Assembly: GCA_016218625.1 (NCBI GenBank)
Contig: JACRDL010000029.1
Location: forward strand, 1-46,066
DNA length: 46,066 nt
Origin: Elusimicrobiota bacterium
GTDB lineage: Bacteria > Elusimicrobiota > UBA8919
Reading direction: 5' to 3'
Every line of letters begins with the position of its first letter. Position 1 is the first letter of the stretch. The translations under genes and the position numbers were made by a program. The notes under the pieces are model-generated. The model had not been told where the DNA came from, ran no database searches, and saw nothing but the letters and a program-made list of their open reading frames with translations. This document shows positions 28,353-35,534 of the stretch, one piece after another.

Positions 28353-30088
28353 TTGTTATTTCCCGGTGCATTTTTTATAAGCGTTATATCAAGTGCGATA
28401 TTTAAGTATTTATACTGCTTCGTTAAATCGGCAAACGGAACTATTTCCGCCGAGATATTGTGAGCATCACATTCTTCAATAAGCATATTGTTAAAATCAT
28501 CCTCGGCAATAAATTGGGAAGGCGGAGGACCGAGCAGAACCATAATAGATACATTATTTGTAATGCATAGTTGTGCAAAAAGGGAATAATTTATCTTTTT
28601 ATCAAAATCATAACTTTTTTCAAAAATACCGGCGAGACGGAATTTTAATTTATGTTTTTTTATTACTTCCCTAAACTGTTCTTTCATTTTTTCAAAGTCC
28701 TTTTCATGTTTTTCGGGATAAAAATAAGCGACCTCCACCGGTTTAAGCAAATCATATTCGTCCTTAACAACGGGCTTCGGTGAAACAACTTGAGGCGGGG
28801 CGGGAGGAATTGTTTTTTTTGCCTCCTCAGATGGCACAACCGGTTCGGGTTCTTTTATCACTGCGCTTGGTTCAAGTTTTACTGGCTGCACCGGGATAGG
28901 TTTTGCCGGCGGCGGTTCCATCACTTCCAGTTCTGTTTCTGGAAGAAGTTCGCCTATAAACTCTTTTACCAACTCCATATTCATCGGAAGATTGGTCATT
29001 GCAGAATATGCTTTAATTCTTTTTAGGAAACCTTCAAGTTCTCTGATGTTTGATTTCAATTTACTGGCGATATAGATAAGAATTTTATCGTCCACTTCAA
29101 CTTGCTCGTTCTGAGCCTTTTTCTTTAATATCGCGACGCGCGTTTCCAAATCCGGCGGTTTTATATCTGCTATAAGCCCCCACTCAAACCTGGATTTCAG
29201 GCGGTCTTCAATACCGGCAAGTTTTTTCGGCGGCTTATCGCTTGTCATGACTATCTGCTTCTGATTTTCGTGCAGTATGTTGAAAGTATGAAAAAATTCC
29301 TCCTGGGTGGATTCCGCCTCCGATAAAAACTGAATATCATCTACAAGAAGTAAATCCAACGACCTGTAATGTTCTCTGAATTCCAGAAGTGTACCGTTTT
29401 TCACCGCCTCAATAACTTCTGCAGTGAATTTTTCGGTTGTGATATAAAGTACTTTTGCCGAACTATTTCTGTCTTTTATCGTGTTTCCTATTGACTGCAT
29501 TATATGGGTTTTTCCCAAACCGACGCCGCCGTAAATGAAAAGCGGGTTATATGTTTTACCGGGATTTTGAGAAACTGCCCATGCTGCCGCCTGAACAAAA
29601 CGGTTGCTGGATCCGACGATAAACTCGTCGAAAATATACCGTATATTAAGTTTCGGTTTCCAGAAATTATCCATTTTTTCCGTGGTAGGAGGGGCGGATT
29701 TCTCTTCCTTAATCTTTGACGGCTGATTTTGAACTGCCTGAATCTCTTCAACTTTCACTTCCGGGGGAATGGATGCTGACGGGGCCGTTTCAGCCACTTT
29801 TTCCAAAATTTCTTCAAGGTCGCTTCCGACACCGGCGATATCAACTTTCCCTACGGAACATTTTTCTTTAAGAAATTTTTCTACTGCCGATTTTTTTACA
29901 TCCGAAAGGTTATAAATATACATTGCAAAATTGTACTCCTGAGAAAGCGGCGTGAAAGGTTTCCCTGCGTCGCTGCCGACAAGTTTTACAATCTCGGCAA
30001 GGTCAATGTCAGAACAGGATATTAAAAGTTTATATCTGTTTTTATCGCGGTCACATGGCGATGGCATCAAATCCCATTTTTTAATCAT
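28349..30088 (-). CDS. DnaA-like AAA+ ATPase without DNA-binding domain IV, with novel N- and C-terminal domains
   Basis: The middle (about residues 145-380) is a clear DnaA domain III: FDEFIVGSSNRFVQAAAWAV, Walker A GGVGLGKT (187-194), Walker B LLLVDDIQF, the DRLKSRF arginine-finger box (295-301) and sensor II NIRELEG. The domain IV helix-turn-helix that binds DnaA boxes is missing. A proline-rich linker (386-450) leads instead to a C-terminal domain (about 451-575). The first 75 residues start MIKKWDLMPSPCDRDKNRYK. Both end domains are shared with the proteins at 30173-31072 and 31162-32268. It overlaps the kinase gene by four bases and lies downstream of pilT. It is not the replication initiator; function unknown, perhaps an ATPase switch for the pilus or signalling group. 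Confidence 0.85.
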   Translation of the reverse strand: MIKKWDLMPSPCDRDKNRYKLLISCSDIDLAEIVKLVGSDAGKPFTPLSQEYNFAMYIYNLSDVKKSAVEKFLKEKCSVGKVDIAGVGSDLEEILEKVAETAPSASIPPEVKVEEIQAVQNQPSKIKEEKSAPPTTEKMDNFWKPKLNIRYIFDEFIVGSSNRFVQAAAWAVSQNPGKTYNPLFIYGGVGLGKTHIMQSIGNTIKDRNSSAKVLYITTEKFTAEVIEAVKNGTLLEFREHYRSLDLLLVDDIQFLSEAESTQEEFFHTFNILHENQKQIVMTSDKPPKKLAGIEDRLKSRFEWGLIADIKPPDLETRVAILKKKAQNEQVEVDDKILIYIASKLKSNIRELEGFLKRIKAYSAMTNLPMNMELVKEFIGELLPETELEVMEPPPAKPIPVQPVKLEPSAVIKEPEPVVPSEEAKKTIPPAPPQVVSPKPVVKDEYDLLKPVEVAYFYPEKHEKDFEKMKEQFREVIKKHKLKFRLAGIFEKSYDFDKKINYSLFAQLCITNNVSIMVLLGPPPSQFIAEDDFNNMLIEECDAHNISAEIVPFADLTKQYKYLNIALDITLIKNAPGNNK

Positions 30089-30172
30089 AGTTTGCTTCGC
30101 AAATACACTGAACTGACACGGAACTTCTACACGGAACTGAAGCGGAACTTTTCCGTGTCTGTTCCGTGTTCC
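30089..30172. repeat. TTTGCTTCGCAAA element with ACACGGAAC units, copy 1
   Basis: Directly upstream of the DnaA-like ATG lies TTTGCTTCGCAAATACACTG, then AACTGACACGGAAC units and their complements GTTCCGTG. Nearly the same block lies at 33992-34106, also touching a start codon. GTTCCGTGT/ACACGGAAC arms can form a hairpin. Confidence 0.75.
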
Positions 30173-31072
30173 TTACTTCCGCGTCTGTTCCGTGTTTTTT
30201 TCTGTTTCTGCTAAAATAATACTTGTCGCTATGTTAAAGTAAAGCGATTTCTTATTCACATCCGTTGTGTTTATGTGCTCGGTAAAAATACCGGCGGAAT
30301 TTAGTGTTTCATGTAAAACCTCGGCAAGTTTTGACTCACCCGCTATAATTACCGAAGATACATTTTTCTCATAGCATTCCGCAATCACATCATTTATATC
30401 ATCTTTTGAGAAAACCAAAAACCCTTTTGCGAATACAACCTTAATTTTATATTTTAGTTTTTTGCCGGCAACGCTCCTTAAAAGATTTTGCTCAATAATT
30501 TTTGAGGATTCATTCTGCCCGCTGCGAAAAACTATTCCTACTGATATTGTCCTTTGTTCTATTCTTTCTGATTTTTCCTGAATAATCGTAGCGGATACAG
30601 AAACCGGCTCCTCTCCCTTCTTAATCTCCTGTTCTTTGTTTTCCTTTTTTATTTCTATAGCTTCTAACTTTTCCGGTTCAAAAACATCAAAATCAATAAT
30701 TGCAGAAATTTCTTTTGCTATTTTTAGTTCCTCGGAAGTTGCTTGTTTTTTCGAAGAGCGAGGCGGAAAAACTGACGACCTTATTTCCCTATCAGTTTTT
30801 TTCGCAAAGCGTTCAATTATCTGTGGGGATTCCGCCCTACTCTGCAATTCTTTAATTTTATTTTCAAAACCCTCAACTCCTTTCGGAGACATCTTGTAGA
30901 TATAAAACGAAAAACTGAACTCTGCAGATTTTGATTTCCACGGTAAACCACAACGTTTCCCGTAAAAATCCATTATTTTTTTTAAGTCGGCATAATCGCA
31001 ACTGATGTTAACTTTGTATCTGTCCGGATATTTTTCCGACGGATAAGGAATTATCTCCCATTTGTTTATCAT
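30173..31072 (-). CDS. Unknown protein, paralogue of the DnaA-like protein's end domains (short form)
   Basis: The 299-residue protein starts MINKWEIIPYPSEKYPDRYK, lining up with the start of the DnaA-like protein (W, P, then RYK) over about 75 residues, including a matching FSFYIYKMS versus FAMYIYNLS. A charged Lys/Glu linker follows (about 80-175). The C-terminal domain (about 176-290) begins ISVGIVFRSG and ends KKSLYFNIATSIIL, lining up with KQYKYLNIALDITL of the DnaA-like protein. It lacks the ATPase. No signal peptide or membrane segment. Function unknown. Confidence 0.75.
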   Translation of the reverse strand: MINKWEIIPYPSEKYPDRYKVNISCDYADLKKIMDFYGKRCGLPWKSKSAEFSFSFYIYKMSPKGVEGFENKIKELQSRAESPQIIERFAKKTDREIRSSVFPPRSSKKQATSEELKIAKEISAIIDFDVFEPEKLEAIEIKKENKEQEIKKGEEPVSVSATIIQEKSERIEQRTISVGIVFRSGQNESSKIIEQNLLRSVAGKKLKYKIKVVFAKGFLVFSKDDINDVIAECYEKNVSSVIIAGESKLAEVLHETLNSAGIFTEHINTTDVNKKSLYFNIATSIILAETEKNTEQTRK

Positions 31073-31161
31073 AACTTAAAACGATTCAAACAGATAAAAG
31101 CACGGATGTAAACGGATTTCAATCTGTCTGAATCCGTTTTCTATCTGTCTTCATCGTTTCA

Positions 31162-32268
31162 TTAAGACCTTAATTTTTTCTTTATAAGAAGTAACTCAAT
31201 CGCCATATCCACAAATAAAAATTTTTTATCAAGTTGGCTCTGCTGGGCGACCATATATAAAATTTCATTTCTCCTGCAAGCAGTATCTATAAAAAGTCGT
31301 ATATCATCAATACCATCGGGGATAACGGCTAAAATAATGTCCGCTTTTTTTAATTTTGCGGCCGCGATAATTGAATTAAAATCATTAGGTCCGGTAGTGT
31401 TATATCCGGTTTCTGACACTTTTTCAAGATAAATCGGAATTTTCATTGATTTTTCAGTTATCATTTTTAATTGACTGATAAATTTTTCAAGTGACTCCGG
31501 AGACGGCAACGGATATAAATAGCCGACTTTTATTGATTCGGCAACCGGAACCGACGGAGCGGGTTGAGACGGAACCACCGTTTCTTTAACAGCGGGCAAC
31601 GACGCAACCGATATTTCTTCTTTCGCAGGATAAGACGATACTGATAAAGATGCAAGTTCGCCGAAGCGTTCAATCTCAATTTTCAAATCTTTCGGTGTTT
31701 CCTGTTTTGTTTCTACGGATACGGAAGGCGGTGAAATTTCTGTCTTTGTTTCGGCCGATGGAACGGACACTTTTGTTGAAATATCAGCCGATTCAACAAG
31801 CGTAACATCCTGAGGTTTTGCCTCTTCTTTTACAACAGGAACAGTTTCTAAAGTGTTCGCTTCAACTATTTTTTCCTCAGATTGTTTTTCGGCAAGTTTT
31901 TCTATAATTTCTATTTTTTCCGGTATTTCTTCCTCTATATGCCTTTGTTCGTCTTTTGTTAAAGTAGAAAAAATATTTTTGAGTTCCGAAATAACATCCT
32001 TAATTTCTTCTTCTTTTTTCAGTTCCTGAACGCTGTCCGTTTCACCTAAAAAAAATTTATAAATGTTTTTTCTTTCATCACGGGTTGAATTATCAACATA
32101 AAGTCCCCATGAGTATCTGTCGTTTTTCAATTCAAACGGCTCTGAGCAAATTTTTGGAAATTTTTTTGCGACACTGTCGGCAACGGGCCGGTCGGATACC
32201 ATAACGATATACCTATTCTGATGACCTTCGTCAAATTCCGGAAGTATAGTCCAATTATTATCAGCCAT
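31162..32268 (-). CDS. Unknown protein, paralogue of the DnaA-like protein's end domains (long linker form)
   Basis: I place the start at the ATG at 32268 (MADNNWTILPEF), since homology with its paralogues begins there; an upstream in-frame start would add 11 residues partly from repeat DNA. The 368-residue protein has the shared N-terminal domain (about 1-75: W-x3-P, NRYIVMVS, YSWGLYVDNS), a long acidic and then Pro/Val/Ser-rich linker (about 80-245), and the shared C-terminal domain starting IKVGYLYPLPSPESLEKF and ending KKFLFVDMAIELLLIKK. It lies between pilT and the second paralogue. Function unknown. Confidence 0.75.
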   Translation of the reverse strand: MADNNWTILPEFDEGHQNRYIVMVSDRPVADSVAKKFPKICSEPFELKNDRYSWGLYVDNSTRDERKNIYKFFLGETDSVQELKKEEEIKDVISELKNIFSTLTKDEQRHIEEEIPEKIEIIEKLAEKQSEEKIVEANTLETVPVVKEEAKPQDVTLVESADISTKVSVPSAETKTEISPPSVSVETKQETPKDLKIEIERFGELASLSVSSYPAKEEISVASLPAVKETVVPSQPAPSVPVAESIKVGYLYPLPSPESLEKFISQLKMITEKSMKIPIYLEKVSETGYNTTGPNDFNSIIAAAKLKKADIILAVIPDGIDDIRLFIDTACRRNEILYMVAQQSQLDKKFLFVDMAIELLLIKKKLRS

Positions 32269-32285
32269 TTTTCTACCTATTTCTA

Positions 32286-32460
32286 TCGTGGAGCGAAGCA
32301 AGAAATTTATTTTGCTTATATGCTTATACGGTGATACGGTGATACGATTTTACATATCAGCATATCATCATATCACCGCCGTTATTCTCTTACGGATGAG
32401 CGTTTCCGTTTCCGAGAAATTTGCTTGCGGGCGACCAACGGAAGTCCCTTTAGGGACGAC
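32286..32460. repeat. MITE-like repeat, rearranged copy 4
   Basis: Left end TCGTGGAGCGAAGCAAGAAATTT and right end GAGAAATTTGCTTGCGGGCGA match the terminal parts of the element at 14369-14519, but the core is replaced by ATACGGTGATACG and CATATCATCATATCACC repeat units that fold on each other. A small hairpin GTCCCTTTAGGGAC follows and recurs at 40394. It separates pilT from the next gene. Confidence 0.7.
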
Positions 32461-33536
32461 TATTTTTCTTCCCTGTCAATCCCTTTTATTTTCAGCATTA
32501 AATCATCTGGATTTGTTGCATTTTCAAGTGCATCCTCAAGCGTAATTTTTTTATCCTTGTAAAGTTTGATTATATCATTGTCAAATGTCTTCATACCATA
32601 ATACTCGCCCTGCTCCATCAGTTTATAAATTTCAGATGATTTACCCTCCGAGATATTTTTTCTTATAAGTGAAGTTCCTATTAGAATTTCTGTGGCAGGA
32701 ATGCGTACATCCCCCCTGATGGTCGGGATGAGCCGCTGCGCTATGATGCCTTTTACTACATTTGACAGGGCAATCCTTACCTGATGCTGCTGGTGCGGCG
32801 GATAGGCATCAACAATCCTGTCCATCGTCTGAACGGCATCCATAGTATGAATCGTTGATAAAACAAGATGTCCTGTTTCGGCGGCGGTTAGCCCTGCTGA
32901 TATCGCCTCAAAATCCCGCATTTCACCGATACAAACTACATCCGGGTCCTGTCTTAATACATATTTCAATCCGCGACCAAATGACTTCGTATCGGCACCG
33001 ACTTCCCGCTGGCTTATAAATGATTTTTGATCTTTGTGAAAATATTCTATAGGGTCTTCAATGGTTACAATTTTATAGGCAAAACTTTCGTTTATGTAAT
33101 CTAATACCGCATTCATCGTAGTGGTCTTTCCGGCGCCGGTTATACCTGCGAATAAAATAAGACCTCTTGGTTCTTCTGCAAGTTTCTTTAATATGTTAGT
33201 GGGCAGATTCAGTTCTTCAAATGTTTTTACCTTTAATGGAATTACTCGGAGTGTAAGTGCAACTGTTCCGCGCTGACGGTAGATATTAACCCTAAACCTT
33301 GAAACATCTTCTAAACCATATGACATATCAATTTCATCTTCAGCATCAAATATCTCTTTCTGTTCTTTTGTCAAAAGCCCATATGCAATTTCTTCTATAT
33401 GTTTGGAAGTAAAACTTTCAAAACCGGTTGACACGAGTTTTCCATTAATTCTGATTGTGGGAGGACTGCCGACCTTAAAATGTATGTCCGAAATACCTTT
33501 TTTCAACATTGTTTGCAAAAGTTCAGGAATATTCAT
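32460..33536 (-). CDS. pilT: PilT-type twitching-motility (retraction) ATPase
   Basis: The 358-residue hexameric ATPase has PilT marks: start MNIPELLQTMLKKGISDIHF, Walker A GITGAGKTTT (131-140), Asp-box ending TIEDPIEYFH, Walker B region DPDVVCIGEMRD and the His-box GHLVLSTIHT, followed by AYPPHQQHQVRIALS and AQRLIP, typical of PilT rather than PilB. It would power retraction of type IV pili from the cytoplasmic face. No other pilus gene is here; instead it leads the group of two unknown proteins, the DnaA-like ATPase, the kinase and the receiver. Confidence 0.95.
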   Translation of the reverse strand: MNIPELLQTMLKKGISDIHFKVGSPPTIRINGKLVSTGFESFTSKHIEEIAYGLLTKEQKEIFDAEDEIDMSYGLEDVSRFRVNIYRQRGTVALTLRVIPLKVKTFEELNLPTNILKKLAEEPRGLILFAGITGAGKTTTMNAVLDYINESFAYKIVTIEDPIEYFHKDQKSFISQREVGADTKSFGRGLKYVLRQDPDVVCIGEMRDFEAISAGLTAAETGHLVLSTIHTMDAVQTMDRIVDAYPPHQQHQVRIALSNVVKGIIAQRLIPTIRGDVRIPATEILIGTSLIRKNISEGKSSEIYKLMEQGEYYGMKTFDNDIIKLYKDKKITLEDALENATNPDDLMLKIKGIDREEK

Positions 33537-33550
33537 AATAACCCCTTTTT

Positions 33551-33690
33551 TTCAGGATTAAGACGCTTCGCTTTAAGGATTATGTAGCGGCGGGATTGCT
33601 ATCCCGCTATATTCGTCGCATAGCAATGCGACCGCTACCACTTACCACTTAATCCTGCCTCTTAATCCTTACCGCTTAATCCTTAATCCT
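33551..33690. repeat. Repeat cluster upstream of pilT, including 55-bp hairpin element copy 2
   Basis: AGGATTAAGACGCTTCGCTT and CTTAATCCT units flank the hairpin element at 33584-33638 (GTAGCGGCGGGATTGCTAT to GCGACCGCTAC), the reverse complement of 25215-25269. The tract fills the whole gap and reaches into the last codons of the BMC-associated gene. I see no promoter for pilT inside it. Confidence 0.85.
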
Positions 33691-33991
33691 GCCTTATTAT
33701 CTTAATTCCTTTTTCCTGAATAATTTCAAGAGCAAGCGGGCCTATAATAGTATCCTTAGAAATTTCTAATGTTTTCGCTCCCACTACAATTATTTTTCTT
33801 ACTTCAAACTCCGTAATAAGATTTTTTTTTGTTGTAAGAGTAGAATGCGATTTGAGCCACTTATCCTTTGTGAAAAAACCGCTTTTGCCTGCCCGACGGT
33901 CGTCAGGCGGGTACAATGCAACGCTTCCGCCTGACATTTTACCAGCCATTTCGTCCGCTATCACATCAATAATTTCTTTCTCGGTAACCAT
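33683..33991 (-). CDS. Small BMC-associated protein of unknown function
   Basis: The start is taken at the ATG at 33991 (MVTEKEIIDVIADEMAGKMS); ten upstream codons come from repeat DNA. The first 18 residues could form an amphipathic helix like BMC encapsulation peptides. The C-terminus (VRKIIVVGAKTLEISKD, then IIGPLALEIIQEKGIKI) resembles a segment, pattern x-PLA-x3-KGI, that I associate with several BMC accessory proteins. A palindrome (CCTGCCCGACGG region, 33887-33912) is read in frame as YPPDDRRAGKSG. It lies downstream of the BMC-H gene. Confidence 0.55.
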   Translation of the reverse strand: MVTEKEIIDVIADEMAGKMSGGSVALYPPDDRRAGKSGFFTKDKWLKSHSTLTTKKNLITEFEVRKIIVVGAKTLEISKDTIIGPLALEIIQEKGIKIIRQD

Positions 33992-34106
33992 ATTTGCTTC
34001 GCAAATACACTGAACTGACACAGAACTTTGAAAAACACACGGAACTAACGCGGAACTGTTCCGTGCCTGTTCCGTGTTCCTTCATTCTGTGTCTGTTCCG
34101 TGTTTT
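33992..34106. repeat. TTTGCTTCGCAAA element with ACACGGAAC units, copy 2
   Basis: Begins at the start codon of the small BMC-associated gene with TTTGCTTCGCAAATACACTG, then ACACAGAAC/ACACGGAAC units and GTTCCGTGT complements, as at 30089-30172. It separates the shell-protein gene from the next gene. Confidence 0.75.
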
Positions 34107-34400
34107 TTAGAAGTTGGATTCTATTTTTTTGAGAACTTTTTCCAACTGTTCGTCGGGTCGCGGAATTACATGAATTGCCACAAGTTCACCGACTTTCTGT
34201 GCAGCGGCGGCGCCGGCTTCAACTGCGGCGCGCACTGCTCCGACTTCTCCTCTGACCATAGTTGTGACAAGTCCCGTGCCGATTTTTTCAAACCCAACAA
34301 GACGAACCTTCGCTGCCTTAACCATCGCATCCGATGCCTCAATCATACCGATAAGTCCCCGCGTCTCAATCATCCCCAATGCATCTTTTACTTCTGCCAT
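34107..34400 (-). CDS. BMC-H hexameric shell protein (PduA/EutM type)
   Basis: The 97-residue protein is one canonical BMC domain: [26 protein letters not shown], pore loop [14 protein letters not shown], then [20 protein letters not shown] and [14 protein letters not shown]. Six copies form a flat hexamer tiling the shell facets; the small pore lets substrates pass. GGGAGGGA lies just before the ATG. It sits next to deoC. It is the only BMC-H in the window, so others may lie further right. Confidence 0.97.
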   Translation of the reverse strand: MAEVKDALGMIETRGLIGMIEASDAMVKAAKVRLVGFEKIGTGLVTTMVRGEVGAVRAAVEAGAAAAQKVGELVAIHVIPRPDEQLEKVLKKIESNF

Positions 34401-34423
34401 CTTCCCTCCCCTTAAAGTCAGGG

Positions 34424-34493
34424 AGTAGACAGTAGTAAGTAGAAAGTAGTTAAATCAAAACCACTTACCACTTACCACTTACCACTTCCTGTT
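34424..34493. repeat. 7-bp repeat array between BMC-H and deoC
   Basis: Units of AGTAGTAAGT-type sequence on the left and ACCACTT (four units, CCACTTACCACTTACCACTT) on the right, able to fold back on each other. Same unit family as 17235-17266 and 19134-19206. Confidence 0.8.
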
Positions 34494-34494
34494 T

Positions 34495-35493
34495 TTAATA
34501 TTTTCCTTTCCCTGCATCCTTACCTTCAACAATTGCAACAGACGCCGATGCACCAACTCTCGTAGCGCCCGCCTCAACCATTTTTCGCGCGTCATCCTGA
34601 GTTCTAATTCCGCCGGAGGCCTTGATACCCATCAACGGCCCGACTGTTGCACGCATAAGTTGTATATCTTCAACCGTTGCACCTGACGGACCAAAACCCG
34701 TAGATGTTTTTACAAAATCCGCACCGGTATCTTTTGACAACTGACATGCTTTTATTTTTTCTTCGGATGTTAGATAAGATGTTTCAAGAATTACCTTTAA
34801 AATTTTCCCGCGGGTTGCCTCACGAACCGCTTTTATGTCATCCAACACAAGTTGATAATTCCCGCTTTTTAATGCGCCTACATTTATAACCATATCTATT
34901 TCGCCGGCACCGTTTGCAATCGCATCCCTTGCCTCAATCGCTTTTACCGTCGGGGTCGTAGCGCCGAGCGGGAAACCAATTACCGTGCAGACCTTAACGG
35001 ATGTGCCGGCAAGAAGTTTGCTCGCCTGCGAAACATAACCCGGATTTATACAAACGGATGCAAACCCGTATTTTTTTGCTTCCTCACAGAGTTTTCCAAT
35101 TTCTTCCTGTGTGGCATTTGCTTTCAATAGTGTATGGTCAATCATCGGTGCCAACTGCTCTCCGATGTTTTTTGTATCCTTCGCAGAAATTCTATCTGCA
35201 CCGGCGGCAACGATTGTTTGCACAGAACCCGACTTTTTTTCTACACATTTCCCGCATTCTACACATTCTATCTCCGGTTTTGTAAATGCCGGGCATTCAT
35301 CGCCGACAATCGCTTTGAGTTTGAAAGATGACTTGCTTGTTTCCAAAGACGGTCCGCCGATTTTAGAGCCGCTGTCAAAAATTTTCCCCGCAGTTGAGAC
35401 GGTAATTTTCGGCTTTTGTTCGGTCTTTCCCTTTTCCCGTGAATAACGTTCAATCACTTCTCTTACAATTCTTTCCACAAGTTCTTTGTCCAT
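34495..35493 (-). CDS. deoC: Deoxyribose-phosphate aldolase with BMC-targeting N-terminal extension
   Basis: The catalytic part (from about residue 113, [15 protein letters not shown]) is a complete DeoC: D200 in EIDMVINVG, Schiff-base Lys262 in [12 protein letters not shown], and Lys291 in KASGGIR. It cleaves 2-deoxyribose-5-phosphate to acetaldehyde and glyceraldehyde-3-phosphate. Normal DeoC has about 220-260 residues; here there is an N-terminal extension of about 110. Residues 1-18 ([18 protein letters not shown]) form an amphipathic helix with L5, V6, I9, V10, V13, I14, Y17 on one face, like encapsulation peptides. Then comes a flexible linker and a cysteine group C67, C77, C80, C83 that may bind metal. 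GGAG precedes the ATG. This is the signature enzyme of the BMC. Confidence 0.96.
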   Translation of the reverse strand: MDKELVERIVREVIERYSREKGKTEQKPKITVSTAGKIFDSGSKIGGPSLETSKSSFKLKAIVGDECPAFTKPEIECVECGKCVEKKSGSVQTIVAAGADRISAKDTKNIGEQLAPMIDHTLLKANATQEEIGKLCEEAKKYGFASVCINPGYVSQASKLLAGTSVKVCTVIGFPLGATTPTVKAIEARDAIANGAGEIDMVINVGALKSGNYQLVLDDIKAVREATRGKILKVILETSYLTSEEKIKACQLSKDTGADFVKTSTGFGPSGATVEDIQLMRATVGPLMGIKASGGIRTQDDARKMVEAGATRVGASASVAIVEGKDAGKGKY

Positions 35494-35534
35494 TTTTTTT
35501 CTCCTAATCTCTCAATCTCTTAATCTCTGTCTTT

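Noticed and set aside
28349-30088. Chromosomal replication initiator dnaA and a nearby origin
   Set aside because: Domain IV is missing, and I see no dnaN, no cluster of DnaA boxes (TTATCCACA type) and no AT-rich unwinding region next to it.
32460-33536. A full type IV pilus operon around pilT
   Set aside because: No pilB, pilC, pilM-Q or pilin gene is present in the window.
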